A stretch of 64,000 bases of DNA. Source: Adiantum capillus-veneris (Eukaryota; Streptophyta; Polypodiopsida; Polypodiales; Pteridaceae). Where the stretch lies: NCBI GenBank assembly GCA_014529385.2, contig CM043971.1, positions 81,387,340-81,451,339 of the forward strand. The letters run 5' to 3'. The notes beneath the pieces were generated by a model that ran no database searches, was not told the origin of the DNA, and saw nothing but the letters and a program-made list of their open reading frames with translations. The position numbers and the translations under genes were made by a program. How positions within the stretch are numbered: the stretch's first letter is position 1; each line of letters opens with the position of its first letter. Below, piece by piece: positions 30,463 to 39,829 of the stretch.

Positions 30463-31386
30463 ATGTCTTCCCCCATCATCAAGACGCCGACACCGACAAA
30501 GAAGACAACGTCCTTCATGCTCACGAATAAGAGGCTTGCACAATTGGAGAAGGACATGAAGGAATGGCGGATGGAGAGAGAAATATGGAAGGAGGAGAAA
30601 GCCAACTTCATCAAGCTATGGAACGAAGAGAAGGAGGACATGAGAGCGGAAATCCAAAATCTCAAAGAGGAGAAGGAGAGAAGGGAACGGGAGAACGAGA
30701 AGGAGAGGGAGAGATGGAGGAAAGAGCAAGAAGAGATGAAGGCACAAATCGATCTCCTTCATGCTTCCCTCACATCCCTCACCCCCGAGGAAGGAGAGAT
30801 TAAAGGGGAGGCTAAGGAAGCCCTCAAGGAGGAGATCACCAAAGCCCTCACCGCAAGCATTGAGGACAAATTAGAGGCCACCAAAGAAGGATGGGTCGAA
30901 GTAGTCAAAAAGAACATCAAGAAGGTAGCAAGAGAGGAAGCCCAAAAAGATGAAGTACTCATCGTACACACAACCATCGAAGAGGAGAAGATGCGACAAG
31001 CTCGCCGTCTCAATGTGCGAGTGACCGGCATCAAAGAAGAAGAAGGGTCTACACCCGAAAGCGATCGGAAAGCTTTATGCAAGAAAGTGGGATACAAGGA
31101 AGAAGAGATCCCTTTCTCCAAAGTTTGGAGAGCCGGCAAAGATCCAAAGAAAAGAGCTCTCATCCTCCAATTCGCCTCCGAGGAGTCTCGAACTTCCTTC
31201 CTCCGAAAGAGGGTCATCTTGAGAGGGATCGACGGCCCACCGATTTATCTAGATGATGACCTCACAAAGATGCAACAAGATCACCGTCGCGCGTGCATGC
31301 CTCGAGTCCACCAAGCCCGCAAAGAAGGGAAGAAGGCAGTATATCGGGATGGTAGGGTTATCATTGATGGCAAGACCATCGCATAG
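30463..31386 (+). CDS. LINE ORF1 protein (coiled coil, RRM-like, C-terminal domain), 307 aa
   Basis: Start chosen at ATG 30463 (MSSPIIKTP) because the frame upstream is repeat-encoded A/P/L/C-rich nonsense. Residues about 25-100 are a strongly charged coiled coil (Q-L-E-K, then repeated E/K/R heptads) for trimerisation. Residues about 180-250 resemble the RRM of L1 ORF1p (RLNVRVTGIKEEEG ... RALILQFASEESRTSFL). The end (IYLDDDLTKMQQDHRR ... AVYRDGRVIIDGK) resembles the ORF1 C-terminal domain. Such proteins coat LINE RNA and act as chaperones. It ends at TAG 31384-31386, after which the same frame continues directly into ORF2. There is no CCHC knuckle, unlike the LINE at 13902. Confidence 0.8.
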   Translation: MSSPIIKTPTPTKKTTSFMLTNKRLAQLEKDMKEWRMEREIWKEEKANFIKLWNEEKEDMRAEIQNLKEEKERRERENEKERERWRKEQEEMKAQIDLLHASLTSLTPEEGEIKGEAKEALKEEITKALTASIEDKLEATKEGWVEVVKKNIKKVAREEAQKDEVLIVHTTIEEEKMRQARRLNVRVTGIKEEEGSTPESDRKALCKKVGYKEEEIPFSKVWRAGKDPKKRALILQFASEESRTSFLRKRVILRGIDGPPIYLDDDLTKMQQDHRRACMPRVHQARKEGKKAVYRDGRVIIDGKTIA

Positions 31387-34300
31387 GGACTCGCGGCCTG
31401 TGGGACACACGAGGAGATTCATGTCACGGTTTGGAATTGCAATGGAGACTTATGGACACACCCAGAGAGACTTGAGGAGGTGATGAGAGGTCGAGACATC
31501 ATTCTACTTACAGAGACACACGAGAGCCCGGAGAGAGGGTTACCACGGATACATGGATTTCAGTGGGAGTCTCTACATCGAGGATGTATGCGCCAGCACA
31601 CCACTCGCGGCTCAGGAGGAGTGGCCATACTCTTTAGACAGGGGCTTCACAGCAGACTACAGATTGTTGCCCGGGACCCACAGGCCCGCTACATGTGGAT
31701 TCGCCTCGAGCTCTCACGAGACAGGATCGTCTACATTGCCCTTTGCTATTTTGCTCCCACAGGCTCCAGATTCGCCCCTATTGAGCAGGAGTCACCGTAC
31801 GCATGCCTCACGGAGGAGATTATGGAGTACTCCACACTGGGTGAAGTCTTCCTTATGGGAGACTTCAATGCTCGTACACGCAGTGAGCAGTGTGAGACAT
31901 ATGACCATGAGGACCCAGAGACACTACACACTCTAGATGAGGAGGCTACTATGAGAGACACAGCAGACAGAGCTCCAGTCACAGCTTATGGACGACATCT
32001 ACTTCGACTTGGCTCCCAGCACCGTCTCGTTATTTATAACGGGATGGTCCAGTGGCCCACCTCAGGGGGCCTGACTTGTATGCCACATGGAGTTGCAGAA
32101 GGAGGGGGGAGTACAGTCGACTATATTCTGGGACCCAGGGAGGCTACACACCTTATCACATCCTTCACCATTCCACCCATACCCATCGGAGCCGACCACA
32201 CATACCTCTCTTTCTCTATCACCGGAGATACCATCACACACAGCTCCACAACACGCACTCCACACACCACCATCCATTTCACACATGAGTTAGCCTCTAT
32301 TTACTCGGCCAAGGTCGAACATGGCCTATGTCTCCTCCACCCATCCACACCACTCTCAGTTCTCACATCACATATCTCTTCCGTTCTCCACACTTCAGCT
32401 ATTAGCTCTTTTCCACACACCACTCACACAGGACGCACTCCCCCCCCCGGGGCTATGCCTCAGAACCGTTGGTATGATGATGAGTGCAGAGAGCTATACC
32501 GACGCCTCCATGCACGACGAGCCTTAGGAGAGATCACAGAGAGAGAGGCCAGACGGCATATGAAGACGCTGACACGCCAAAAGCGGCGAGCATTCGAAGA
32601 GGCACAGGAGCTTGAGCTATACCGCCTATTCATGAGCATGGATAGCGCGACGGCATGGCGCACCCTACGCGAGCCACGTCCGACTACAGCTATTGAGGAT
32701 CCACAGATATGGCATGATTATGCAGAGCGACTTTATGAAGTGCCAGGGCAGCCTCCTATTCCACAACCACACGAGCCTCGCCCCACGTGCTCCTCCTTCT
32801 TTACAGCAGAGATGGTAGAGAGGGCCATACGCCGCATGCAGCACAGACGATCAGCTGACCATACTGGATTACAGAGTGAGCACATCATTTATGCGGCCTC
32901 CACTATAGCCCCGTTGATTGCACATGTCTTCAACCGGGCTATAGGGGAGGGCTTCCCAGAGGAGTGGACACAGCACACCATAGTGCCTATCCACAAATCT
33001 GGCGACACCCTGGACCCAGGGAACTACAGGACTATCATGATTGGCCACACGATGGCCAAGCTATATGGAGCAGTACTTGAGGCACAGCTCAGCTGCTACG
33101 CAGAGATCGAGGGTTTACGAGCTCCAGGCCAAGCAGGTTTCAGACGAGCTTTCTCCACCATTGACCACATCTTCGTTCTGCGCTGCCTCATTGATGGGGC
33201 AAAGGCGCGGAAGAAGAGGCTTTACTGCTGCTTTGTGGACTTCCGCAAGGCCTTTGACACAGTCCCACGCGAGAGACTCTTCCAGCGCCTTCACAGCATT
33301 GGGGTACCAACAGAGATGATTTGGGCCATATATGCTCTATATGAGAGGGTGACGGGTCGGGTTCGTTGCCCAGGCGGTTTTTCAGAGACCATTGCTAGCA
33401 CCATTGGTGTTAAGCAAGGATGCCCACTCTCCCCGACACTCTTTGGGCTATACATCGACGAGATCTCCGACTACATACTGCGAGCAGGGGGAGAGGGGAG
33501 CGACTTGGCAGGTACTCCGGTCCACATCATGTTATATGCTGATGATATTGTGTTGATTTCAGAGTCACCCGAGGGCTTGCAACGCCATCTTGAGGCCTTG
33601 GACGAATTCAGCACACACAGGGGGTTGACTGTGAACCTTGGCAAAACCAAGGTTATGATCTTTCACACATCCAGTGCAGTGAGGAGCGCCGCCACCTTCA
33701 CAGCAGCAGGAGGACAGGTTGATGTAGTCACCTCCTATGTCTACCTTGGCATCACATTCACCAGCCTACCAGGACCCTTCACTATGAGGCAGGCTGCTGT
33801 TGACAGGCTCACCCGAGGATATGCAGCTCTGGCCATGCTAGAGCGGAGGTGCCACCAGGCACACTTTCAGGAGCCCCGCACGAAGGGGTGGCTTTTCGAC
33901 ACCTTAGTCACCCCGGCCTTGATGTACTCGGCGGCAGTATGGGCACCAGGATTGACAGCTGACCAGTGGACACAACTTGAGAGACCACAGGTATATATGA
34001 TCTCACGCTTGCTCCGCAGCAAGAAGACAGTGCCACACGACATTATTAGAGCCGAGCTCGCCACACCACCTATGGTTGTAGAGGCACTATTCCAGACAGT
34101 TTGCTTCATCCAGAGGATGAGAGAGCTACCTCCTGACAGACTTACCCGTAGAGCATTTGAGGCAGCTATACAGCTATCAGAGAGTGGACATGAGAGAGCA
34201 TGGTACTCACAGGTCAGAGCATGGTTTGAGGGACACGGTCTTGACATGGAGAGCCTACCACCATTCCAGTACGACCCCCACTCACCATATGTTCACCTCT

Positions 34301-34713
34301 CTCGCAGTGAGAGGAACTTGGTATTGAGACAGGATCTGTGGCAGCTATACACTAGGAGAGTCTGGGAGGCACCTAGCTTGGGGACGAGGATGTCAGATTA
34401 CAGAGACCAGTTTCTCACCATATTGTCTGGGGGGTTCATACAGAGACCACGCTACATGGACACATATATGCCACATAGCTCACGGGTGGCGATTGGTCAG
34501 CTGAGAGTGGCTTCACACAGGTTAGAGATTGAGATCGGGAGACATACTGGTGTTCCGAGGGGGGAGCGAATCTGCAGAGCCTGCACAGAGGAGGTGGAGA
34601 GTGAGGAGCACTTTGTATGTAGATGCAGAGCATACACTGAGATCAGAGGCAGGTATGAGGCCCTATTTAGAGGACAGCCCACTCTCCGAGAGATCATGGA
34701 ATCTCGAGATTAG
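31387..34713 (+). CDS. LINE ORF2: AP endonuclease plus reverse transcriptase
   Basis: The frame is open from the codon after the ORF1 stop. The endonuclease begins at VTVWNCNG (31423-31446), upstream of the first in-frame ATG (31483); starting there or at GTG 31480 would lose the first catalytic asparagine. Further motifs: LLTETHE, LMGDFNAR, TVDYILG and GADHTYLSF (the SDH position as ADH). Reverse transcriptase: HKSGDTLDPGNYR, FVDFRKAFDTV, GVKQGCPLSPTLFG, catalytic YADD (33535-33546), LTVNLGKTKVM. Near the end is a C-x2-C...H-x3-C finger (CRACTEEVESEEHFVCRC). The frame is uninterrupted over about 1100 codons, so the enzyme could be active. It ends at TAG 34711-34713, but the same frame continues to 35106. 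Confidence 0.9.
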   Translation, partial: GLAACGTHEEIHVTVWNCNGDLWTHPERLEEVMRGRDIILLTETHESPERGLPRIHGFQWESLHRGCMRQHTTRGSGGVAILFRQGLHSRLQIVARDPQARYMWIRLELSRDRIVYIALCYFAPTGSRFAPIEQESPYACLTEEIMEYSTLGEVFLMGDFNARTRSEQCETYDHEDPETLHTLDEEATMRDTADRAPVTAYGRHLLRLGSQHRLVIYNGMVQWPTSGGLTCMPHGVAEGGGSTVDYILGPREATHLITSFTIPPIPIGADHTYLSFSITGDTITHSSTTRTPHTTIHFTHELASIYSAKVEHGLCLLHPSTPLSVLTSHISSVLHTSAISSFPHTTHTGRTPPPGAMPQNRWYDDECRELYRRLHARRALGEITEREARRHMKTLTRQKRRAFEEAQELELYRLFMSMDSATAWRTLREPRPTTAIEDPQIWHDYAERLYEVPGQPPIPQPHEPRPTCSSFFTAEMVERAIRRMQHRRSADHTGLQSEHIIYAASTIAPLIAHVFNRAIGEGFPEEWTQHTIVPIHKSGDTLDPGNYRTIMIGHTMAKLYGAVLEAQLSCYAEIEGLRAPGQAGFRRAFSTIDHIFVLRCLIDGAKARKKRLYCCFVDFRKAFDTVPRERLFQRLHSIGVPTEMIWAIYALYERVTGRVRCPGGFSETIASTIGVKQGCPLSPTLFGLYIDEISDYILRAGGEGSDLAGTPVHIMLYADDIVLISESPEGLQRHLEALDEFSTHRGLTVNLGKTKVMIFHTSSAVRSAATFTAAGGQVDVVTSYVYLGITFTSLPGPFTMRQAAVDRLTRGYAALAMLERRCHQAHFQEPRTKGWLFDTLVTPALMYSAAVWAPGLTADQWTQLERPQVYMISRLLRSKKTVPHDIIRAELATPPMVVEALFQTVCFIQRMRELPPDRLTRRAFEAAIQLSESGHERAWYSQVRAWFEGHGLDMESLPPFQYDPHSPYVHLSRSERNLVLRQDLWQLYTRRVWEAPSLGTRMSDYRDQFLTILSGGFIQRPRYMDTYMPHSSRVAIGQLRVASHRLEIEIGRHTGVPRGERICRACTEEVESEEHFVCRCRAYTEIRGRYEALFRGQPTLREIMESRD

Positions 34714-35106
34714 AGACAGCTCGGACGTTTCTTACTAGAGATACAGAGCCATCGGGACACACTACTACAGCCACACACAGCTACACAGACAGAGGGGAGA
34801 CAGTCGCAGCTCACAGACTTCTTTCAGAGGATTTCCGCCCCCCCCTCACCAGACACTCAGAGGGGAGTGACACTCCCACAGGCGGAGGTGAACCGAGCTA
34901 GACGACGACCACGAGTCACAGGCTACAGGGGCGCGAGCTCCCACCACCGACAGATCGAGGAGATCCGAGCCCGGGAGCGCCGTGCCACTGAGGAGCGAGT
35001 GGCTCAGATGAGGGCTGACCCGACAGCTTTCATCCGGGTAGCCTTGGCACCAGACCCACCCATGTACCACATCTTACACCCCCCCATTAGTACAGGATGG
35101 AGCTAG
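34714..35106 (+). CDS. Same-frame C-terminal extension of LINE ORF2 after a TAG
   Basis: After TAG 34711-34713 the reading frame remains open for 130 codons to TAG 35104-35106. It starts RQLGRFLLEIQSHRD, which looks like the natural continuation of the ORF2 C-terminal helix, then has a polar segment, an Arg-rich stretch (NRARRRPRVTGYRG) and a charged helix (RARERRATEERVAQM). Either the stop is a mutated CAG (Gln) or it is read through. No independent start is likely; an ATG is absent before the conserved helix. Confidence 0.55.
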   Translation, partial: RQLGRFLLEIQSHRDTLLQPHTATQTEGRQSQLTDFFQRISAPPSPDTQRGVTLPQAEVNRARRRPRVTGYRGASSHHRQIEEIRARERRATEERVAQMRADPTAFIRVALAPDPPMYHILHPPISTGWS

Positions 35107-35296
35107 ATAGCTTGATGCATTCTCATGATTGTACTACCTTGAGCATACAGACATGCATATACCCCTAGAGATAGAGCTCCATCCCTCCTCAGATACTCCA
35201 CTACCTACTTTCAGCTCAGTTTTGTATCAATTTTGTTTCATTTGTCTTTCCGATAGACGGATGACATACACACAATGTACATTTGATTTGTCTCAT

Positions 35297-35312
35297 AGGC
35301 CGATTTCGGCCT
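35297..35312 (+). repeat. Perfect hairpin near LINE 3' end
   Basis: AGGCCGATTTCGGCCT folds as a 6-bp GC-rich stem with an ATTT loop (7 bp if the loop is two bases), 9-20 bases before the GTTAAAAATC(TTTC)n tail. Several LINE families need a 3' stem-loop for template recognition by their reverse transcriptase; that this one does so is inference. Confidence 0.6.
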
Positions 35313-35330
35313 GACATAGACGTTAAAAAT

Positions 35331-35341
35331 CTTTCTTTCTT

Positions 35342-35388
<47 letters not shown>
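35331..35388 (+). repeat. (CTTT)n then (CT)n microsatellite at LINE 3' end
   Basis: CTTTCTTTCTTTCTTT passes into a 42-base CT run. The first part may be the LINE tail, the second part the genomic target. Confidence 0.9.
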
Positions 35389-35391
<3 letters not shown>

Positions 35392-36063
35392 CATCTCTAC
35401 CGTGACTCTCTGTTTGATTGCATCATTTTCTATAGCAGATCTCCATCTCTCCGCATAAATCCGCCTATCTACATTGGGACGTTTATTTCTCCATATATCT
35501 TTCATTTGATTCTAAGTAAGAAAACATCAATTAGGCAAAGTTCTTTTCACTAATGCAAGGGTAACGCAAAATATTTGTGATTGTGTGATTTGCTCAATGC
35601 TACCTAATCTCTTTGATCTGCTGCATTTGATTCTAGAGCTATGGTCGACACATGCGTCTAGAGCCTGGTGGGAACACTGATGGTGGTTTCGGCATTCCAT
35701 AACTATTGACTTGCCATTGGTGGGACAAAAATTGTCTATTGTGGTGCCTTGCGAGTTTCTTTTTAGAGTTGGTGTATTTGATGCTGTGGTTGTCTTTGCT
35801 ATTGGCGATTGGACTCGTCGGATTCCTTCATTTGCATCCAAGATTTGAGAGGAGATGTTAGAGTTTTGAGGGTTCTCTCCTTGGTGTGGGAGAGGGTTTA
35901 TTTATGGGTCCGCTTGGGCAACACATGGGGTAACATATGGTGTATGTATGCCAACTACCTCATGTCTCTCCAGGCACAGCCACAAAACATCTGACTCTCC
36001 ATACTTGTAACTCCGCCCTTGGGGAATACCAGCCCCTAGCAATAGCATTCAAGAGGTGATAGA
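35389..36063. other. No recognisable gene
   Basis: Mixed-composition spacer. Two overlapping open frames on opposite strands (35527-35841 minus, 35809-35994 plus) show no family motif. I see no clear repeat or RNA gene. Confidence 0.4.
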
Positions 36064-36133
36064 TGTTAGGAATAAAGGAGTAGCTAAGTAGAGACTAAAG
36101 TGGTTTACTTACTGGAGAGAGATAATTTTCACA

Positions 36134-36182
<49 letters not shown>

Positions 36183-36769
36183 ACATTATATACGTGGTTC
36201 ACCCAACGTGGGCTATGTCCACGGGAAAGCAGCCACTCAATGGCTTTGCATTTCAAACTAGAAGTAGGTTACAAAGGGATTATACCCTTGATGGAACTCC
36301 CGCCTTGCTTCACTCTCACCACCTCACACACACCTTGCTTCACCAACTCCACAATCCGTTTTGTGTGTAGAAAAGGCCTCCTTTTATAGGCCAAAATGGG
36401 CTGCCCTCTTTCATGAGAGAATCGAGACAACCGTGTGTAGTTGCTCTTGTGTAGAAAAATCCAAGTATAACTCTTACATGTTTCCATGTGTAGCTACCCT
36501 TGAGTAGACAAGTCCGCCTAAAACTCGTCTACCAGCCATTGAATTTGGCCACCGGTCAAAGACTTCCGACCACCGGCCACCGATCAACCGCCCAACCGAC
36601 CGGCCATTTGCCTTTCCGACCGCCATCCGGCCATAATATTTTGGCAAAAAGGAATGTTCCGGCGAGTGAATTTTCTCACGCAAGATGGCTTCTCCTCATA
36701 ACGAGGGCCTTACAGCTGTTCGTTTTTTAGATTAAAATTATAGGGGTGAATCAGGCTCCATACTTAACA
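36064..36769. mobile_element. Solo LTR (706 bp) with target duplication
   Basis: Begins TGTTAGGAAT and ends CTTAACA (imperfect inverted ends TGTTAGG/TGTTAAG). It is flanked on both sides by ATAGA (36059-36063 and 36770-36774). No internal retrotransposon sequence is present, so it is best explained by recombination between two LTRs of one element. It includes a (GA)n run (36138-36181), a TATATACGTGGTTC motif and, at 36540-36620, repeated ACCGGCC/CCGACC units. Orientation is not determined. Confidence 0.8.
36138..36181 (+). repeat. GA microsatellite inside the solo LTR
   Basis: Continuous AG/GA run of 44 bases starting 75 bases into the LTR. Confidence 0.95.
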
Positions 36770-36774
36770 ATAGA

Positions 36775-37900
36775 CCTCCAACGTTGTGGCATGGAGACTC
36801 CTACCAGATCTCAAACTATTGGATGCATAAAGTTCTCTTTAAAGTGAGACTTCTTTCAACATCCTTGTAGGCAAAGGTGGTCCCTCCAAAGAAATCTAAG
36901 CTACCTTGAGAAGCACACTCAATCATAATTAAATCCACCTCTAATGTAACCCTTTATCTTTAACACTAAGACATTGTCGAGACTGTTACGACCCTAGACA
37001 TCAGGATGTGGGCTTGAGTTGTGCCCAATTCTAGGTTTGAACTGTGGGGCAACTTTCTTGATCTAAAGTTTCTCTCTTAGAAATGTGATTAGTTGGGAAT
37101 ATCTTGTGCACTAGGCCAATCTTTACTAGTAGTAATTCTCTCAGCTCTAACTGATACATGTTGTTTTCTTTCATTGTTCAGGAATCACAATTTTATTATC
37201 TGCCATTGCTGCAGTTATCTTGCAATCCAATTGTCATGTACCCACCCTGATGCTGTCAAACGTCGTCGTATCGCCAGTTCAGCTAGGATGCTCTCACCCA
37301 TTTTAAAGTTTTTCATTTGGATGTTATTGAACAGCTCAGTGTAAAATGAAGAGAAATATTTTGTGGTCCCAATCAGGTTGATGATGCCTTTCATGCGTGT
37401 TGGAGAGATGGTAACAGGGGCAGATCATTCCCCTGTAGCTCCTGCTGGGTTTTGGATAGCCTTGCGTGGACACGAACCCCATGCTGTGATCTATGCGATG
37501 ATGCTTCATGTGGTAGAGTTCAACTTATCCTTCCTAGCTCAACACCCACATGACATGGGTGCCTAAAATATTGTTTGGGTGCAGTTTTCTGTAGATTCAA
37601 TGTTCACCATTTAATTTGAATTGTTGCAGATCATTGGCTGGTGCTTATTTGCTCCGTTATCTGTCGGCCTCCTCTACATTGTCTCTTTCCCAGTATTCTA
37701 TATTTCGATAACAAGGTGTTGTCGTAATGATGCGCTACAAATTCCTTGATTGCCATGACAGAGAGTTGCAGAAGAAGCACCTTATGATGTATCCCTCAAT
37801 GCGAGCACTTGCTCTTTACCTGCTGTCTGTAAGCATTGTAGCAGTATTGTACACATCCTACTTTGTGACATGGTCTTCCTTGAGTGACTTGCTTCTGTCT
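36775..37900 (+). other. Unassigned region with possible membrane-protein exon traces
   Basis: Short coding-like pieces occur without family recognition: one with RRRIASSARMLSPILKFF (within 37233-37344), one with VAPAGFWIALRGHEPHAVI (37363-37566), and a hydrophobic stretch IIGWCLFAPLSVGLLYIVSF (about 37630-37690) preceded by TTGCAG like a splice acceptor. These might be exons of a decayed host membrane-protein gene. Frames are not continuous and no start was found. Confidence 0.25.
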
Positions 37901-38148
37901 ACACCAGGAAAGGTGGTTGTATATATAGTTTGAAGGATGAACCTCAAACAACAATGTTGTTTTATAAACAATTAAGAGATTGTACAGCTTGAAGGGTTTC
38001 ACTTTTTTTTTTTTTTTGTACTTCTCATACACCAGGAAAGGTGGTTGGTTGTATATATAGTTTGAAGGATGAACCTCAAACAACAATGTTGTTTTATAAA
38101 CAATTAAGAGATTGTACAGCTTGAAGGGTTTCACTTTTTTTTTTTGTT
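37901..38148 (+). repeat. 128-bp tandem duplication with variable T-run
   Basis: Two copies start ACACCAGGAAAGGTGG at 37901 and 38029. They are identical through AACCTCAAACAACAATG and AAGGGTTTCAC except for an extra GGTT in the second copy, and both end in T-runs of different length. Confidence 0.9.
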
Positions 38149-38309
38149 TTTGGTACTTTTTTTTAATCCCTTTAATTTGTGTTAGTCATATCAAGTATTC
38201 CCTCAATATAGTATTCTGATTTTTTAGTGCCTTAAAAGTTTGAACAAATTGCCAGTAACTTGCAAGTTTTGAATGCTGCACTGTGTTGAAAAGTCTGTGT
38301 TTCTTGCGT

Positions 38310-38328
38310 TCCCCCCCCCCCCCACCCC
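38310..38328 (+). repeat. Poly-C tract
   Basis: A run of C broken by a single A near 38324. Its complement is a G-run. Confidence 0.9.
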
Positions 38329-38854
38329 CCGCTTTTATAACTTGTGTTCTCCATAATCACTTTGTTAGTGTAGTGAGCAAATTCAATAATTGGAGTCTAA
38401 GAATCCATGTCTTTTTGTAGTTTTCCATAGAGTTTGAAGCACTTTTGCAAGCAATCAGTGCCTTGATAGCATTGTTTCAAGGTCTTAGATGTGTTGAGAT
38501 AAATAAAGTTGACAATCAATACCTAGCAACTATCTACCAAACAATAGTGGTCAATATGTTGCAGTGAGATATAAGTGATAAATGTGGGTGATGATAGTGC
38601 TAAGGTGCACACAAGGTCTCTAAAAGACATTATCTTCATGAGCCCAACATTAGAAGAGAAGGATCATTTCAAGCAAAGCTAAGATGGAAGTAAGCACTTA
38701 GTGAAGGTCCACCCAACATGTGTAACAATATGACATTTGAAGCTTGACTTGTGTGACTTTTGTGCTTCAATTTGTATGTAAATTGTAGGTGACCTTTTTT
38801 TTGCATATGGCTTGATTGATTGCTGGTTTCAAACTCATAGGATGCTTCTAGTCC

Positions 38855-39829
38855 TTTCTTTCATATTGTACTTATCAATTGTTGTGAAGACAAACTTCCA
38901 TATGTTTTATAGAGTGTAAGCATGTGGAATCCTTCATTGGCACCTTTGAAGTCATTTATGTAGATCCTCAATAATCTATTGTTTGCAACAAGCTATTATA
39001 TATTGGTTGTCTATCCTCGGAGCTAGTCGCAAGGGAAACATTATTCTATGACCTTACATGTGTAACACCAAGGCATAATGAATGGAAATAATGTCTCCAT
39101 CTATACACCATCCCTGGCAAGAACAACATGGCCCAAGCTAGACAATGCCGTGATTGTGGCAACTAAAAGATGAATGGAGGTGGATGTACATGGTACAATG
39201 AAGTGCACTTATGGCTTACACAAAGCAACTAACATGGTTGTTGCCATTGCTTTTTTTTTTTAATGTTTATTTTTTTATCTCAAAAAGTTTATTGGATGTT
39301 GTAATTGATGGTTTACTTTTGAGTGAATAGGTAAAGAAATTTCTTTCATATTGTACTTATCAATTGTTGTGTAGACAAACTTCCATATGTTTTATAGAGT
39401 GTAAGCATGTGGAATCCTTCATTGGCACCTTTGAAGTCATTTATGTAGATCCTCAATAATCTATTGTTTGCAACAAGCTATTATATATTGGTTGTCGATC
39501 CTCGGAGCTAGTCGCAAGGGAAACATTATTCTATGACCTTACATGTGTAACACCAAGGCATAATGAATGGAAATAATGCCTCCATCTATACACCATCCCT
39601 GGCAAGAACAACATGGCCCAAGCTAGACAATGCCGTGATTGTGGCAACTAAAAGATGAATGGAGGTGGATGTACATGGTACAATGAAGTGCACTTATGGC
39701 TTACACAAAGCAACTAACATGGTTGTTGCCATTGCTTTTTTTTTTTAATGTTTATTTTTTTATCTCAAAAAGTTTATTGGATGTTGTAATTGATGGTTTA
39801 CTTTTGAGTGAATAGGTAAAGAAATTTCT
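38855..39829 (+). repeat. 485-bp tandem duplication (two copies)
   Basis: Copy A 38855-39339 and copy B 39340-39829 are nearly identical. I see three or so differences: GTTGTGAAGAC/GTTGTGTAGAC, GTCTATCC/GTCGATCC and AATGTCTCC/AATGCCTCC. Both begin TTTCTTTCATATTG and end at GAATAGGTAAAGAAA. No coding function seen. Such low divergence implies a recent duplication. Confidence 0.93.

Larger units (their letters stand above)
30162..35346 (+). mobile_element. LINE (non-LTR retrotransposon), near-intact, between CT microsatellites
   Basis: Order: GC-rich repeated leader, ORF1 (30463-31386), ORF2 (31387-34713), same-frame C-terminal extension (34714-35106), 3' UTR with a hairpin (35297-35312) and a CTTT-rich tail that merges into a CT microsatellite. 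Only two stop codons, both TAG, interrupt a frame of more than 1540 codons. Base composition is CAC/GAG-rich, unlike the surrounding AT-rich DNA. No poly-A tail and no unambiguous target duplication exist; the CT runs on both sides may be the duplicated target. Boundaries are therefore approximate. Confidence 0.8.

Noticed and set aside
31384-34713. UAG reassigned as a sense codon in this organism
   Set aside because: Many other genes and relics in the window end at or are broken by TAG, and plant nuclear genomes use the standard code.
35527-35994. Opposite-strand frames as a possible gene
   Set aside because: No domain, no start context and mutual overlap; probably chance.
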